A stretch of DNA of 64,000 bases, from contig CM075103.1 of the NCBI GenBank assembly GCA_037576195.1, positions 11,346,001 to 11,410,000 of the forward strand, in the 5' to 3' direction. The notes beneath the pieces were generated by a model. That model was not told where the DNA came from, did not search any database, and saw only the letters and a program-made list of their open reading frames with translations. Position 1 is the first letter of the stretch. Each line of letters opens with the position of its first letter. This DNA comes from Phytoseiulus persimilis (taxonomy: Eukaryota; Arthropoda; Arachnida; Mesostigmata; Phytoseiidae). The translations under genes were made by a program, and so were the position numbers. Positions 11,542 through 22,960 of the stretch are shown here, one piece after another.

Positions 11542-12936
11542 TCAGGCGATCTTCGCGTTCTCGTCGGAGAGCCTCGTCATGAAAACAGGGTCGTATCCGG
11601 TTTTCTTTTTGCACAGTTCGAGCCTGCTGAACAAGAAGAGGAAAATCACGGTGAACACGATGCCCGCGAGTCCTAGCAGGCCGTACATCGCCGTTTTCAA
11701 CCTCGGGTCTTCCATGATCTTGTCCGTGACTCCATTCTGGAGGAGACGACCTCCCGGAGTGCTGGAGGCGATCGAGTCCAGGTCCGCATCGTTGTCCAGC
11801 CCGGCGGGCTTCTCGGACTCCACGAGCGCGGGATCCGCTCCCAGGTCCTGCGGAGGGAGCGTTGTTGGCGCTGGTGTTGAGGTTGACACCGAGGCGGGTG
11901 GGCCGGTCACGAACTCGTTGTTTTTGAGTACAACCTCCATTTCGTAGCCCGCATCGTTCACTTGGCTCTCCACACTGTCTGACCCATCGCCGGGCCTCTG
12001 ATCGAGCTGAGAGCTGCCCTCGGAGGATCTGCGCGAGGACCAGTCGCATTTTGTGCTGTTGAAGAGTATTTCCGTGATTATGAAGGGTCCGCATGACGCC
12101 TCGGACTTTCTCGGTTCAGTCGGACAGTAACCCTCGGGGATCTCAACAGACGCTCGCAGAGTGAGTTCCTTGGCGAACTCGCTCTCCGAGTTCACTCCGC
12201 AAAAACTCCATGGAGGGAGGGACACTGCCTCGGAGGCGCACTTGATCGCTCTGATTTGCTCCGGAGCGTCAGACGCTCTCACCGCGGTCTGACCGTGCGC
12301 CATCCGAACCTCGATTCGCTGCCGATTTGGCTTTTCCTCGCCGGTTTTGATGTAGAACAGAACCTTGATCTTGTAGAATGGTTTCTTCTCACCGGGCGCA
12401 TTATAGAAGCTCAGACGCAAGGCTAGCGTTCCTTCGCCTTCTCTGAATATACCCGAAACGGAAACGATCCCCACCGGGCTCAACTCAACAGAGATCCCTT
12501 CCGGGAGCGGCTGGAACCGCAGGAGTCTGATCTTGTCAGGATTCTGGAGCTTCAGGAAATCCAAGCTCACGTTGAAGAATCGGTGGAGTTCCACTTGGAT
12601 GACGGGGATGACGAAAAGCGTTTTATTCTCACACACGAACGCTCCCGGTAGATCCCTCCTCATGGTTTTCAGTCGAGGTTCGGTACTGGTCGGATTGTTG
12701 ATGCAGCTGAGTTTCTCACCGGGAATCTCCCGATCGGTGTAAACGTGTTCCTCCCTCCGCCCGGGAACCGAGTGGATCACGCTCGGAACAAAGTTGTCAA
12801 CGCCTTCCAGTAGGTTTGGCTCCGAAACGAAGCTCGCACTGTTCGTTCGCTCCCACGACACAATTTTCGGGTAATTCCCGGAAGCATGCACCGAGCCTTG
12901 CACGGCCACCACCAGTGCCAGCACCGAGAACTTCAT
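11542..12936 (-). CDS. Type I single-pass membrane protein, 464 aa, family uncertain (possibly sarcoglycan-like)
   Basis: Seen: an intron-free frame of 464 codons plus TGA. The start is the ATG at 12936, chosen because it opens a signal peptide (Lys2, hydrophobic 3-12, likely cut after Val-His-Ala at 16-18); the open frame extends 19 codons upstream but has no other ATG there. Ectodomain about 19-414 has seven Cys (78, 102, 233, 246, 271, 282, 297), sequons at N104, N122 and N293, and a beta-rich block at about 105-198 with an LPEG motif, Gly-spaced strands and SFYNA. A Ser/Thr/Pro/Asp-rich linker (about 300-400) leads to a membrane helix (about 415-438) and a 25-residue tail starting with Lys-Lys-Lys. 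Inference: cell-surface glycoprotein. The cadherin-like block followed by a Cys cluster ending in C-D-W recalls alpha/epsilon-sarcoglycan, but the tail is far shorter than in that family and similarity is only at pattern level. That it is a gene is nearly certain; the family call is weak. Confidence 0.85.
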   Translation of the reverse strand: MKFSVLALVVAVQGSVHASGNYPKIVSWERTNSASFVSEPNLLEGVDNFVPSVIHSVPGRREEHVYTDREIPGEKLSCINNPTSTEPRLKTMRRDLPGAFVCENKTLFVIPVIQVELHRFFNVSLDFLKLQNPDKIRLLRFQPLPEGISVELSPVGIVSVSGIFREGEGTLALRLSFYNAPGEKKPFYKIKVLFYIKTGEEKPNRQRIEVRMAHGQTAVRASDAPEQIRAIKCASEAVSLPPWSFCGVNSESEFAKELTLRASVEIPEGYCPTEPRKSEASCGPFIITEILFNSTKCDWSSRRSSEGSSQLDQRPGDGSDSVESQVNDAGYEMEVVLKNNEFVTGPPASVSTSTPAPTTLPPQDLGADPALVESEKPAGLDNDADLDSIASSTPGGRLLQNGVTDKIMEDPRLKTAMYGLLGLAGIVFTVIFLFLFSRLELCKKKTGYDPVFMTRLSDENAKIA

Positions 12937-15900
12937 CACGGCCACGCAGGCGGAAGTTTCCCGCGACTGGGGCGCGAGAATCGACGGATGCAACAGATTT
13001 CTGATTGAAGCGAGTCGGATCAGGCGCCCGACAACCGCGCGCCTCCACTTCGTGAGCTCGTCGTTCGGTCCTATCCGCTGTCAGCACGGCGAACGCTCGA
13101 AATGGAGAGTACGACCACTGTTGCCGCTGCTGGCGTGGCTCTACGAGCCACGATTAGCGGACCGGCGCGCTCGTAGACCGTCGGAGAGAGTTGCTCTCAA
13201 CTCGGATTTTCGGACGGCGCACCCTGACACTGAAACACCGCGACGTCTGCCAAACTGTTCGATAAACAAACGACGACCGTCACCGCGGCAGACCTCGCAC
13301 GTGCACGTCGCACGCTCGGTGGCGGCATCTTTCTCTCTTTTTGGTGATTTTGGCGGCGCTTACGTAATGCACTGTGCTTGAAGTTTCAAACTGATCTTCT
13401 GACTCACGCTTCTGACGGTTCATGAAAACCGCCGCCACGGCCGCAGCAGCCACGGAGAATTCTAGGAAGAGCCAAAGAAGGCGTGAAAGTTCGGTTTCGT
13501 TCGAGCTGAATTTACGTCAGCGTTTTTTCTGACCAGAATATCGCCGCAGGGAGATGACTTTGTTTGAAACTCGGATCAAAAACTCTCAAAGATTGAGCTC
13601 ATGTCGCTCAAAACTCGAGCTCCGCGGCGTTGAGTTCGATCACTCAAGAAGCTCGAGCTCAAACTTCTCGAAACGATTCTTCAATGAAAAAAGTTCAAAG
13701 GTTCCTCCTGCTCGTTGTCAAAGAAAATTTTATTAGACACTCCTTGAACTCATCCGACAGAGACTAAGTTTCCTTTTTTCTTGCATTGCCGTCTCCGGCG
13801 CCTGCTTTTGCCCCCTTTAGACTCGAAGCAGATGCGTGTCTTCCGCGGAGAGCTCGAGGCGTGACTCACTGCATCGATTCCAGCCACCGAGCCAGTAGGT
13901 GTTGCTTTCCGCTCGCCCGTTGAAACAGTGTGCTTACCAGCCCGAAAATGCATGATGAACCACGAACGAGTTTGAACAGAGCCGCAGTCGAGTAAATCTT
14001 CGAGCTAAAAAATCAACACAGTTCAGCAGTTCACGCTCATCGGCCCGCTGCTGCGTAGTTGGATTTCTTGACACGTTCGCAGCGGCTCGCAAAATTCGAG
14101 TTCTGTTTTCCTCGAGTGTCCGGGTCTGACCGTCTGACTCCACGCCCGCGCACTTCATATTTTCAACTGCGAGGCTTCGAGTCGCGTGACCTGTGGACGA
14201 GATGCAAAAAATGCGAGTAGGTTCGGGAAAGATTACTCAACATCAACCTGGAAAGGCTTTCTCTTATTTTTTCCAGCCTTCCAATGCTTCCCGAGCACTG
14301 CTCCTGATCGGTGATTCTCCTCCGTTGTCATATCTGCCCTCTATCGGTAGTGAATCGTTTTGCAGCATGTCCCATCTCGGAATCGCATCTTGGAATTTTT
14401 TTCGTCATATTTCCGCGGCGGGGCTTACAAGCTTGAGTCGTGCCAAACATCGTCGAGTGCCGTGATTGATGGAAGTTTGGTTGGACACACGGTGTTTTCA
14501 GAGCGGTGATTGTTTTATTGGTGGCAGCAGTCGGTTCTATTGTTGGCGTCTGGAAACGATCAGGCGAGGAGCGCAGGTTTCGAACAGTCAATTGTCCTGA
14601 TAAAATGAGTGAGGCGACTCGGCGAGACAGAGAAGTGGGCCGTAGTCGTCAATCGGAGTTCCGTACCGCAAACATCGTTTGCCGCAGCACTTCTCCACCC
14701 ACGAAGAGGAGAATCTGGAAGAACGGAGTCAGCGATAATGCACTGAAGTTTTACCAGTCGAAGCACCGTAGAATGATCCGTCCGAGGACCGACAGTGTTT
14801 GTCAAGGGCGTTGTTGTTTGACCGAAAGTTCTCCGCCGTCGAACGCGACAGTCGGCGTTCCCACGTGTGGAGGTCAGCTGCGGACCGCTCCCTCCGGTTC
14901 GGAAAAAAATGTTCGAAGCTTCATTTTTTGACGAGGTACGCATCGAAATGATTTCCGCCGTATTTCCACTACGCTGACGGGAAAGCAAGCCTGGGGAGTC
15001 AGCGTCTTCAGCGGTCTCTCCAAACTGCTTTACCCTACTCGCTCGCTCGCTTGCTGACATGATCTCGTGATTTCGAGACCTCTGGAAGGATGGCTCGCTC
15101 ATCACAGCAGAGCGGAGTGAGCGATCCCCCTCTCCCCAGATTTTTTTTCGGTTTCCGCCACCCAGGGGGTCGTTCGTGGATCCCTCCCTAATTTTCTATG
15201 AGAATGGAAGCCCAGTGTGAGCGGGGCATCCTCCCCGAGTTCTGAACTGTTCGAGTAATATCAATTCCAGGACCGGGGGATTCGATCACGGTTCGCATAC
15301 TCCTTCTCCTCCTCTCGGGCATTCAAGCCCCTTAAACTGGATCGGACGTCGACTCCTGAAGGATGGCTTTACCATCCAAATCCATGTGGATATGCTGACT
15401 GGATGTTATATGTATGACGATTTCCGAGTGACTCATGGAATCTGGATTCAAATCTATTCTTGTTCTTCTCTTGAACGATGTCAATATTCGCGGCTGACGA
15501 ATCTTCTTGAGACATTCACTACTCGAGACGCGCATTGAGTGGCTGGCCCACTTCGGTAACAGGTTAACGAGTAGCTGCTCCCTTGGTTGAATCACTAGAC
15601 TCAGCGATGATCTATCAACACTCTTCCACTCCAAAGACGGTTAATCACCGGAAAAGTCATATCCCTCCACTCTCTGAATTCAGACGAGATACCGACTCTG
15701 AAAACTTCCAATTTCTCAACTCCCGGAACGCGGTCGGCTCAGGGAGAAGCAGTCACAGACGAAACCGCGATCAGAACTCCGATTCCCATCCCATCAAGCA
15801 GAGCTGTTCAGAGGCTGAAGAGGATTGGCGGCATCCCAGGAGTTCAAGTGCGATCCCGATCGCGCCGTCAATCCACCTGGACGAATGAGGGGATGAGTCA

Positions 15901-16042
15901 TGCCGCCGCCGAAAAGGAGTTTCCATTTCCAGGCGCTAGAGCTAGCTTGTCTCACCGTCGCCGCTACGTGGAGCTCGACCGAAATGACGGGATTTGATAG
16001 AATTGAGGAAATCTGAGGGATCGATCTCGATCTCCAGCTCCA
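12937..16042. other. Upstream region of the membrane-protein gene; no other gene recognised
   Basis: The 450 bp upstream of the start codon is GC- and CpG-rich and would hold the minus-strand 5' UTR and promoter. No TATA box was assigned. Further up only short frames are present. Confidence 0.5.
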
Positions 16043-16119
16043 GTCGGCTCGTTGGCCGTGTGACCAACGCCCTGGGTGCCACGCTAAGCTAGCAATCGCG
16101 GGTTCGATACCCGGCCGAC
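16043..16119 (+). repeat. tRNA-like sequence, probable SINE head
   Basis: GTCGGCT and GGCCGAC can pair as an acceptor stem, TTGG/CCAA form a D-arm, and GGGTTCGATACCC matches the Pol III B box. The region between D and T arms (about 30 nt) does not make a clean anticodon stem, and no anticodon can be assigned, so this is more likely a tRNA-derived repeat than a working tRNA gene. An A-rich stretch follows. Confidence 0.45.
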
Positions 16120-17368
16120 AACAAAAATTTCTTATGTGGTAAAAAGAGGATTTAATTTGTATCAGAATTAAATCTGAACCATCTTAAGGCCCAAGCCCAC
16201 CGCCCGCAATGGGATTTGCGAGGCAATAGGGAGTGTTACTGAAGCAATACCAAAAGGTGATTCCGGGACACTTCTGAGGGCTGTCTGAGAGGTTCAGCCG
16301 GAAAACAAAGCTCCCAAACAGATGCTGCACGCGGGATCTTCATCCGCGAGCTGGGGTTCTCCTCCGAGGACTCGCTCACGTCAGAATCGTACACTGGCGC
16401 TGTCAGGACCGAAGGCGTAGAGAAATTCTCAGTCCACCTCGCAAGGTAACAGACAGCATTTCATCCCCGCGGATGGTCAGTTACTGAAGACGACGGACGG
16501 CTGCCGAGCGCGGGAGCCGTTGAGTCAGCATTCGCGTGTTCTAGTCCAAACGGACCAGGGAAGCGGATGGGTCTTTCTTGTTGAAATAGAATTTGCGCCT
16601 CATCAAACATCTCGCCGGAGGCGAGGGAAGTGGCTCTCGGTCGTGGCTCTCGCGCGATCTTCCGAGTCAGGTATCGCGGCGAAGAGAGAGAGAGGAGTGC
16701 GCCTCCAAGCACAAGCTCAATTGAACCAATTCTCGATTCGCTCAATCAAATCGATTTGCACTCATTTCAACCGAAAGATTTTCCCCGCAGAGCGTGGAGG
16801 AAGTTTCCGGGAAGAACAGCTTGGAGTTCTCTGAGCGAAGTCGCTCCTGTATATTCTGTTCCCGATCGATCGTTCGGAGGTCACTTTTCTCGGGATAGCT
16901 TCCTCGAAGCGAGACTCTCTCGGTAGAGCAACCAACGGCTGAACCTCCTGCTCAGGACCTCAGAGCGCGCCGATGATTGGAATGTGAACAGGCGAACCCG
17001 GCGCCCGATGAGCTCGTGTCTCTTTCCCTGAGCGGATGCCCTTCCTCCGGACGTTCTTTCCATGGACTCTTTCCCTGAGCCACGTGCGCAGTCTTCTCCG
17101 AGACCGCTGTTCGGATCTCAGAGTTCGGGACGCAGACAACACTAACGGGGCCCGAACAGGCCTCTCCGGCTCAGCGTTGCGGGATAGTAGTAGCGATAAA
17201 GTAATTGTTTAACTCAATTGAGAACATCGCACACTTCCAAAGGGCTCGTTTCAAGTTGGGAAGCTTAAGAAAATGGGAAGCTCCCTCTGATCATGTGATA
17301 ACGTGACTTAGCGTGTGTTTGTCGTGTGAATGTGCGTGCCGTCGTTCATCGCGGGAGTTTATCGGATT

Positions 17369-17386
17369 AGTGAGTGAGTGAGTGAG
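17369..17386. repeat. (GTGA)n short tandem repeat
   Basis: Four GTGA units. About 35 nt downstream lies a GTAAGT donor-like site (17422), so this could sit in a 5' UTR exon, but no cDNA evidence is available. Confidence 0.7.
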
Positions 17387-18684
17387 GTTCAACAATTATC
17401 CCTTGTCGGAATATTTCTTCGGTAAGTCCAGCCCGGTGAAATGCTCGCCCTATCCCTATCTCGTTGATCGACGAATCGGTTTTAGTTAAATTTGAAGACT
17501 CTCACATCCTGAGCTCCCACTCGTTTGAGAGAATTCTAATCGGACCACGTTCCCACCGATCTCTCGATTCTATGGTGTACCATTCTTTGTTCATACTTTG
17601 GATAATCCAAGAAAACATTTCGCAGTTCCTAATTCATCATCCGCGCAGAGTCCGACTTGTAAATATTATGATACCCAATAGTCGTCCTTTAGGAGGCCTG
17701 CGGTGTATCGAGGTTCCTCGTTCAATTTTTCTAGGTTTCTTCCCGGTTATTGCATGTTTGGCCAGATCCGCCGGTCGGTGATCTTCTAGTACGCTACGTC
17801 TCTGCGGAGTCACTCATGTCCAACTTTCGATGCTCATCGATAGCCTGATCAGATCGGAACTCCACGCCGGGAGACGGTGAAACTCACAGTGAAAACGACC
17901 TACCAAAGTGTCCACTTCCTGAGAGTTGGCATGAGCTTGGGTTGCTGTTCTACCCTCGCCCCCCAGCTCTGTGCACGGCTCCCCCCTGACTACGGCAACG
18001 AGCCAGCCTTGAGTAGTTTTTCATCACGGCTCGTCGTTCTCGAAGGGATTCGAATCTCAAATCGCCCTGGAAGAGGGACCGGCATGCCCGCCGACTCAGT
18101 GAGGCGTGGGATTTGACATTAAGCTTGCCAATAAATAACCCGGTGGTGTTCCCTATGTGCGTGTGTGGTTCTATGATCTATCAACAGAAAAACAACATTA
18201 GTGGCCTCGTGAGACGGTTTACAACTGCGTTTGTCTACGTTTGTTTTTCGCGTAGCTGTCTGTGAGCAACCAGTTCCCATGGATGGCCGTGGAGAGCTGT
18301 CCAGCTTCCCGTCGGACAGCCTCCAACGCGCCACTGATACCTTCTACTCACATGCGCGCTCTCGCTTTCCACGGCGGAATCTCGTTCGGTCGCCGGCCGG
18401 TGCTACGGCCGGTAACGACGAATCTGCTGGGAGAGGCCTCCGTCGTGGAACACAGCGCCAGTACTCTGTCGAAGCAGCCGCAGTCGTCATCGTCGTCCAG
18501 AGCGCCTGCCTGAATGTTCGGTCGGCTGTAAAGTTTGGCATCGGCGAGCTTGCCCGCGGCTCGACGGCCATCTGAAATGCACGACCAGGGGAAGGAATCG
18601 GAGGAGAAGCACGAGAAAGAGCGCCAGTGCTCCCGAGTTCTGGCGCTGTGTAGCTTTGACTCGGAAGATCGCATCTACTAGCAC

Positions 18685-18812
18685 TCACCAGCAGTTCTTG
18701 AAGAAATCGTTCTCCCGCTGATGCTTCAAATTGATTATTCGCTCGCTTTTCCTATCGAGCATCGGTTCGGAGCTCGCGATAAGCTCCTCTCTGAGCCCGA
18801 CTATCGGGTCAC
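18685..18812 (-). CDS. Candidate terminal exon of an unidentified minus-strand gene
   Basis: Seen: a strong acceptor (pyrimidine-rich run ending ctcttcctccag) is followed by GT plus 41 codons and TGA. The peptide includes DPIVGLREELIASSEP, MLDRKSERIINLKHQREN and ends FFKNCW; codons are markedly purine-first. A GTGAGT donor-like site overlaps the Trp-stop codons (18688), and a plausible 117-nt intron to an acceptor at 18572 follows. However, splicing there would create TGA at the junction, so I favour a terminal exon. I could not connect it to an upstream exon: the frame at 18850-19440 (-) is adjacent but its GTAAGG donor is out of phase. Function unknown. Confidence 0.25.
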
Positions 18813-20040
18813 CTGGAGGAAGAGTAGTCTCGGAAAACGGAGAAACGTGTCAGGCGGAAAGAAATACGACAGAACGACTGCAGCACGAGAGAGTTCGGAG
18901 CTGCCTTTCTTTGAAATATCGCTTTCCAGACTCATTCTCGTATGGGGGAGTAATGCCGAATATTCCCGGAATGGCGTCGCCGTGTTTCGGCAGAGACAGA
19001 TTTCTCCTTACCAAGAAACGAAGCTCCGTCCGCGTCCGTTTGACAACTCGCTCGAAGCGACCGAGAGAGGAAAAACTAAAGTAGACAGCCGCTTGCTGAA
19101 GGGCTGAGACTAAAAGCGGCAAAGAGCTACAGACGGAGACAGGGGACCGGGTATCCGACGATCGGGAGAAACTGGAAGGGAAACCCGGCAAAGCTGGTTC
19201 CCTATCCGTGCAGTCGACGTCTAACTCGCATTCCGATCTCTCGATCGGTTGAAGCGAGTTTTGGGCCGCGATTGGGGAAGTCGTGTTTTTGGATTCTAAT
19301 TCCAAGGTGGAAGATGATGGGGACCGTTCTTGAACTGGGAGCACAAGCCTCAGACTGGCGCCTCCACTGTCTTGGTCGCAGCGAATTCCGCACTCTTCGA
19401 GCTTCCACGCAAGATATCGTCGATGTCGCATCAATGCCAATGAACTCGCGGCGACCGCGTTTGGCGATCGGGCGAATTTTCGGCCATACGCCCATTCGGC
19501 GCTGTCCCCGGGTACGTGTTTGTTTCACGCGGCCCACATCGGACTTCCGGCGCAAGATATTAATCTGCGCTCCAGTCCATCAGTTGAATCTCCTCGAGAG
19601 GCGCCAACAGCTATGGTCATAGCTGCTACTGACACGCAGTGAATGCTGTCATACCTGACATACAGTTGCGCAAATCTCGCACGCGACCGTCTTTGTATTG
19701 ACTCGCCCACGCAGGTCCTCTTTGTTGGATGCCAACGCAAGCTGTACGCAGGCCAATATGCAGAGCGAAGCTCATTTCTATCCAGCATCCGATCGCACAT
19801 GCTCCCGTTTCTTTACTATATAAATATGTCGCGTCTATGAACCTGCCGGTGTTCGCTCCCTCCCATTCGAGGAGAGCGAGCGCTGAGGCCTCGGGTCAGT
19901 TCCCAGGGGAACGGGCTCAATTGGGGGGAACCCAGCAAGCCAACGCACTGGGAACCCGGGGGAAAGGAGGAACGCGGGTGTCTTGTTAGCGGCGACTCGG
20001 TTCCCTCGTGTCATCGATGTCTACGACGAATAACAGACAC

Positions 20041-20532
20041 TCAGTCAAAGGTCTTCAACGGCGGAATAATGAGCGTCACAGCTCGAACAAGGTTTGGGTA
20101 GAGAGTAAGACTGTCAATTCGGCGAAAAGTTGGAAGCTGATCGGTCGAACGTAGTCTTTGGAACAGAAGGTATTTCATGAAGACTGCAAGAATAATGAGG
20201 AAAAATGACGGCAACAATATTTCTCCCCATTCGGATCGGTAGCTCATGAATTTCTCCCCGGTGACCAACTCCCAGCTCGGGAGAGAGCTCTCTGGAACAC
20301 CCTTATATTCCGGGGCGGAGTCCAGGAACAGCGAGCTGAGGTAGGGACGTGTTAATTCGGTTCGGCCTGCAAGTCTGTCTTGCGGACAATTCGACCGTCT
20401 CGTCGGTGAGGAGCCTCTCATAGAGTAGAGATCACTCCTACTCACTGTGCTGCGGAACTTCGGAAGACGACTAGCTGCGGAGGAACTGGAATCAGGAAAC
20501 GATTCCCCGAAAGCTTGGAACTGTGCCCTCAA
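20041..20532 (-). CDS. Coding-looking ORF with one membrane segment
   Basis: A frame of about 163 codons with a Ser-rich N-terminal half and a hydrophobic stretch (ILLPSFFLIILAVFMKYLLF) followed by basic residues. Topology would be a single-pass protein. No family, splice or polyadenylation evidence was found. It lies in a gene-poor stretch, and its length is near what chance gives. Confidence 0.15.
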   Translation of the reverse strand: MRAQFQAFGESFPDSSSSAASRLPKFRSTVSRSDLYSMRGSSPTRRSNCPQDRLAGRTELTRPYLSSLFLDSAPEYKGVPESSLPSWELVTGEKFMSYRSEWGEILLPSFFLIILAVFMKYLLFQRLRSTDQLPTFRRIDSLTLYPNLVRAVTLIIPPLKTFD

Positions 20533-20989
20533 TTCAGCTGCCGTATCGAGAACTCGTAGAAGTTCCGATCTATCTCCCCTCCGTTACCTAACTTGCGAGG
20601 TGGCCTGACGCACGTGCTAATTACACCAACTTCCGTAGGAAGTGGGCAGTTTGGTCAATTTTTCCCGCTTGCCTTCTCGCGCGACCAACAGTTGCCGTAA
20701 TTTTGCTGCGACGAGATAACACCCTCCGCTCATTAAGGAGACGACCCCGTGTGAGGTAGCTTGTTTTGCTAGCCGGTGACATGCTGCTCCCCGGAATTGA
20801 GTCTTTGTGGCTTTTTCGCGTCAGCTCCCAAAGACTCCGGTCGATCGTGGTCGCGCAGTGAAGCGCTCTCATTGAGGGATGAGAACTAACCATGTCTCCA
20901 GGATGCGGCCGTGAACCCGTTGTGCTGAACACAGCAGCGACAGAGTTAGGAATGTCAGTTCTTGTGAAAGAGCTTCTATTCAAGACCCA

Positions 20990-21027
20990 CAGACAGACAG
21001 ACAGCTTGACTGACTGACTGACAGACC
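20990..21027. repeat. Compound tetranucleotide repeat (ACAG)n/(TGAC)n
   Basis: Three to four units of each tetranucleotide in tandem, interrupted by gctt. Confidence 0.85.
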
Positions 21028-21240
21028 CAGTCACACTCATACACACCTACCCGGAGGTGCTGAACTTGACAACCTACCCTCGTTAAAAGACCTCCAACTC
21101 CGACGAGGAGCAAGTGGGTGACGATGGGATCGGTATAAGGTGAGCGCGGGTAGCGAAACTGTGATCATGTAAGACTGGATGCTGTCGGGGAAGAGAGTTC
21201 AACGGGAGGACCCGTCGAAAAACTCAGCCCTCATGACTAG

Positions 21241-21337
21241 AGCCTGGAAGTTTGGGTAATTTTTCGAAATTATTCCATTCATGGCCGAGATTGTTTGATC
21301 GCAATGAGAGGAATAATTTCGAAAAAACTCCCAGGCT
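21241..21337. repeat. Inverted repeat with 35-nt spacer
   Basis: The arm 21241-21275 (AGCCTGG..TTTTTCGAAATTATTCC) recurs in reverse complement at 21310-21337 with a few mismatches and a short indel. The transcript could form a hairpin of about 28 bp. It may be a small foldback MITE; no target duplication was recognised. Confidence 0.55.
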
Positions 21338-21479
21338 CCCAGATTCCGAAGAGGTGGGCTCGTTGGTGTACACGGATTCCGGACCCCAAACGGGCTTATG
21401 GAGTCAGTTTTCGGACCCTGTATGGGGCGGCTGGTAATTAAACCAATAGAAGAGTAAGATGACCTAGGAACCTCAACAG

Positions 21480-21570
21480 CGTTTCCCGCCCTCAAAAATC
21501 GAACCCACGGCCCGGCCTCTGAGGCTGCGGCGCAGCGGTCTCAGGCCTCACGTCGTCAGCTCCACATTTG
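21480..21570 (-). repeat. tRNA-like sequence with B-box match
   Basis: On the minus strand CCGTGGGTTCGATTTTTGAGG resembles a T-arm with B box, preceded by GC-rich sequence CCGCTGCGCCGCAGCCTCAG. No complete cloverleaf. Probably another tRNA-derived repeat fragment. Confidence 0.3.
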
Positions 21571-21775
21571 GCACTGGCCCCCGGCGCACAGCTTCAGACT
21601 ATGAAGGCATCGTTACCGAGTCGGGATCCATCGAGGTCTTGGGAAAGAGAACGTTAATGACGACACTATTGTTTTCGGTGATATGAATGCGTCCGTTCGT
21701 CCCGAGCCTGCGTTTCACCTGGCTCTCAGACGCTCCCAACGACGAACCTTATCATCCGAATAAGGAGCGGGAATA

Positions 21776-21807
21776 AGAACTGCGGGGGAAAGGGATCCCG
21801 CAGTTCT
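21776..21807. repeat. Perfect 11-bp hairpin
   Basis: AGAACTGCGGG, a 10-nt purine-rich loop, then CCCGCAGTTCT. No T-tract follows. Function unknown. Confidence 0.6.
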
Positions 21808-22859
21808 CGGTTGTCAGCGCATTCGACGACCCGCGTGCGCGGTACGGAATGCTTCCGCTGACTGGCTGGCGATCTTGTCTCGAGGATTGCAGAGAGAGTA
21901 GAAACGTGCGCGAACTCGAAACTGAAAGTTCTCCTCCTCCTTACCCGGCAGCGTTTGAGGCCGACTCAATTCTTCCCCAGCTCCGATTGTTCAGCTGTGC
22001 GCAAGGGCAGAAAGAACTCCGGAGTCGAACGGAGTGTCAAGCTATGTCTACGATCATCTATCAAATTCCATTGGGCGAAATACGAGAGTGTCGGGACTGC
22101 GAGCTGCCCCGTTCCCTCCTCCTGCTCGTCTGAGCTTCCAAATGAATGACGAAGGGACGATCTACACTCGGACTTCATTTAAAAACTGCACCGAGCCCGC
22201 GAATTCCCAGCGAGCGCAAATTGAGTCGGGACATCTACTGGGAGTCTGAGATCGAGTCGGTCGATCTCCGGCGGTGGAGTTAGCGAAACTCTTCCACCGG
22301 GAGTGGTTCCGTCTTTCCGGACTTTCCGATTTTCCCTCGAGCTCGCGTAGCGCAGGTTTAGGGTCGCGGTCGCAACCGCAGAGAGAGAGCAGCATCGTGA
22401 ATCCAAATTCCTGGACGCGTCAAACCACCTCGGATGCGCACGAACTTCCTCCTAAAATATGCTCAGCATCGTGAATTTGGAAATTCGGATAATTTCTGAT
22501 GTTTCGGCGCAGGGGAACGGCTTCTGACACCCGACCAACGTTTTGAGCGTTCAATCACAGCGGGAGCCCACACTCGGAGTTCCTGTGTCCCTTGTATGAG
22601 GCCGAGAGGCGAGTCGGTGCTGTTTATTTGCTCATCGTCCTCGCTCGCGCACAAATTAACTCAGCGCTGTATGAACGTTGCCGCTCAGAAGATCTGGCAG
22701 GGGGGGATGCTTCCACCCTCTGCAGATGACAAGTAGGCTCGAAATTCATCTCGACGCACTCCGAGCTGGCGTTGCACCTATCGAGTCTGCGTTTTCTCCC
22801 GCACCCCTCCGCGGAAACAACTCAGATTTGGGGAGGCAACACCTTCGAAGCAATGAGAG

Positions 22860-22960
22860 AAATTTGCGGCGCAGGGGCCAAGGACACCGACTCACAACCA
22901 TAGAGAACCAGTGGATGAATGTGTCCCATGAGTAGCTTCTTGCTTCGCATCGCTCTTCTG
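22860..22960 (-). pseudogene. LINE reverse-transcriptase relic
   Basis: Seen on the minus strand: a frame reading RRAMRSKKLLMGHIHPLVLY then GCESVSL (key residues at 22881-22915). Known: LINE polymerases of several clades have, just after the reverse-transcriptase domain, a segment of the form R------K--L--++-P-(L/V)LYG-E-W. The LYGCES core with the spaced basic residues before it fits this well, although the usual Trp is Val here. Upstream in the same frame the protein is Pro-rich and unrecognisable, and adjacent frames carry other bits, so this is a decayed fragment of roughly 100 bp, not a working element. Confidence 0.4.

Noticed and set aside
11489..12094. 201-codon minus-strand ORF over the membrane-protein gene
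   Set aside because: Same-strand, other-frame shadow of the 464-aa gene; Arg-rich composition is expected of such shadows.
12937..12993. Upstream 19-codon extension of the membrane protein
   Set aside because: It would start at a TTG, and it would bury the signal peptide; the ATG at 12936 gives a proper secretion signal and good context (G at -3).
16043..16119. Functional tRNA gene
   Set aside because: No 5-bp anticodon stem with a 7-nt loop can be formed and no anticodon is assignable; better read as a tRNA-derived repeat.
17300..17421. 5' UTR exon of the navigator gene ending at GTAAGT (17422)
   Set aside because: Only a donor-like site is present; no promoter element or cDNA links it to 36941, and comparable sites exist at 35338, 46618 and elsewhere.
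18119..18571. Minus-strand frames below 18571 as downstream exons of the 18.7 kb candidate
   Set aside because: The best coding-looking frame needs a phase 1 donor, but the upstream exon ends in phase 2, and the next acceptor (about 18178) leads quickly to a stop.
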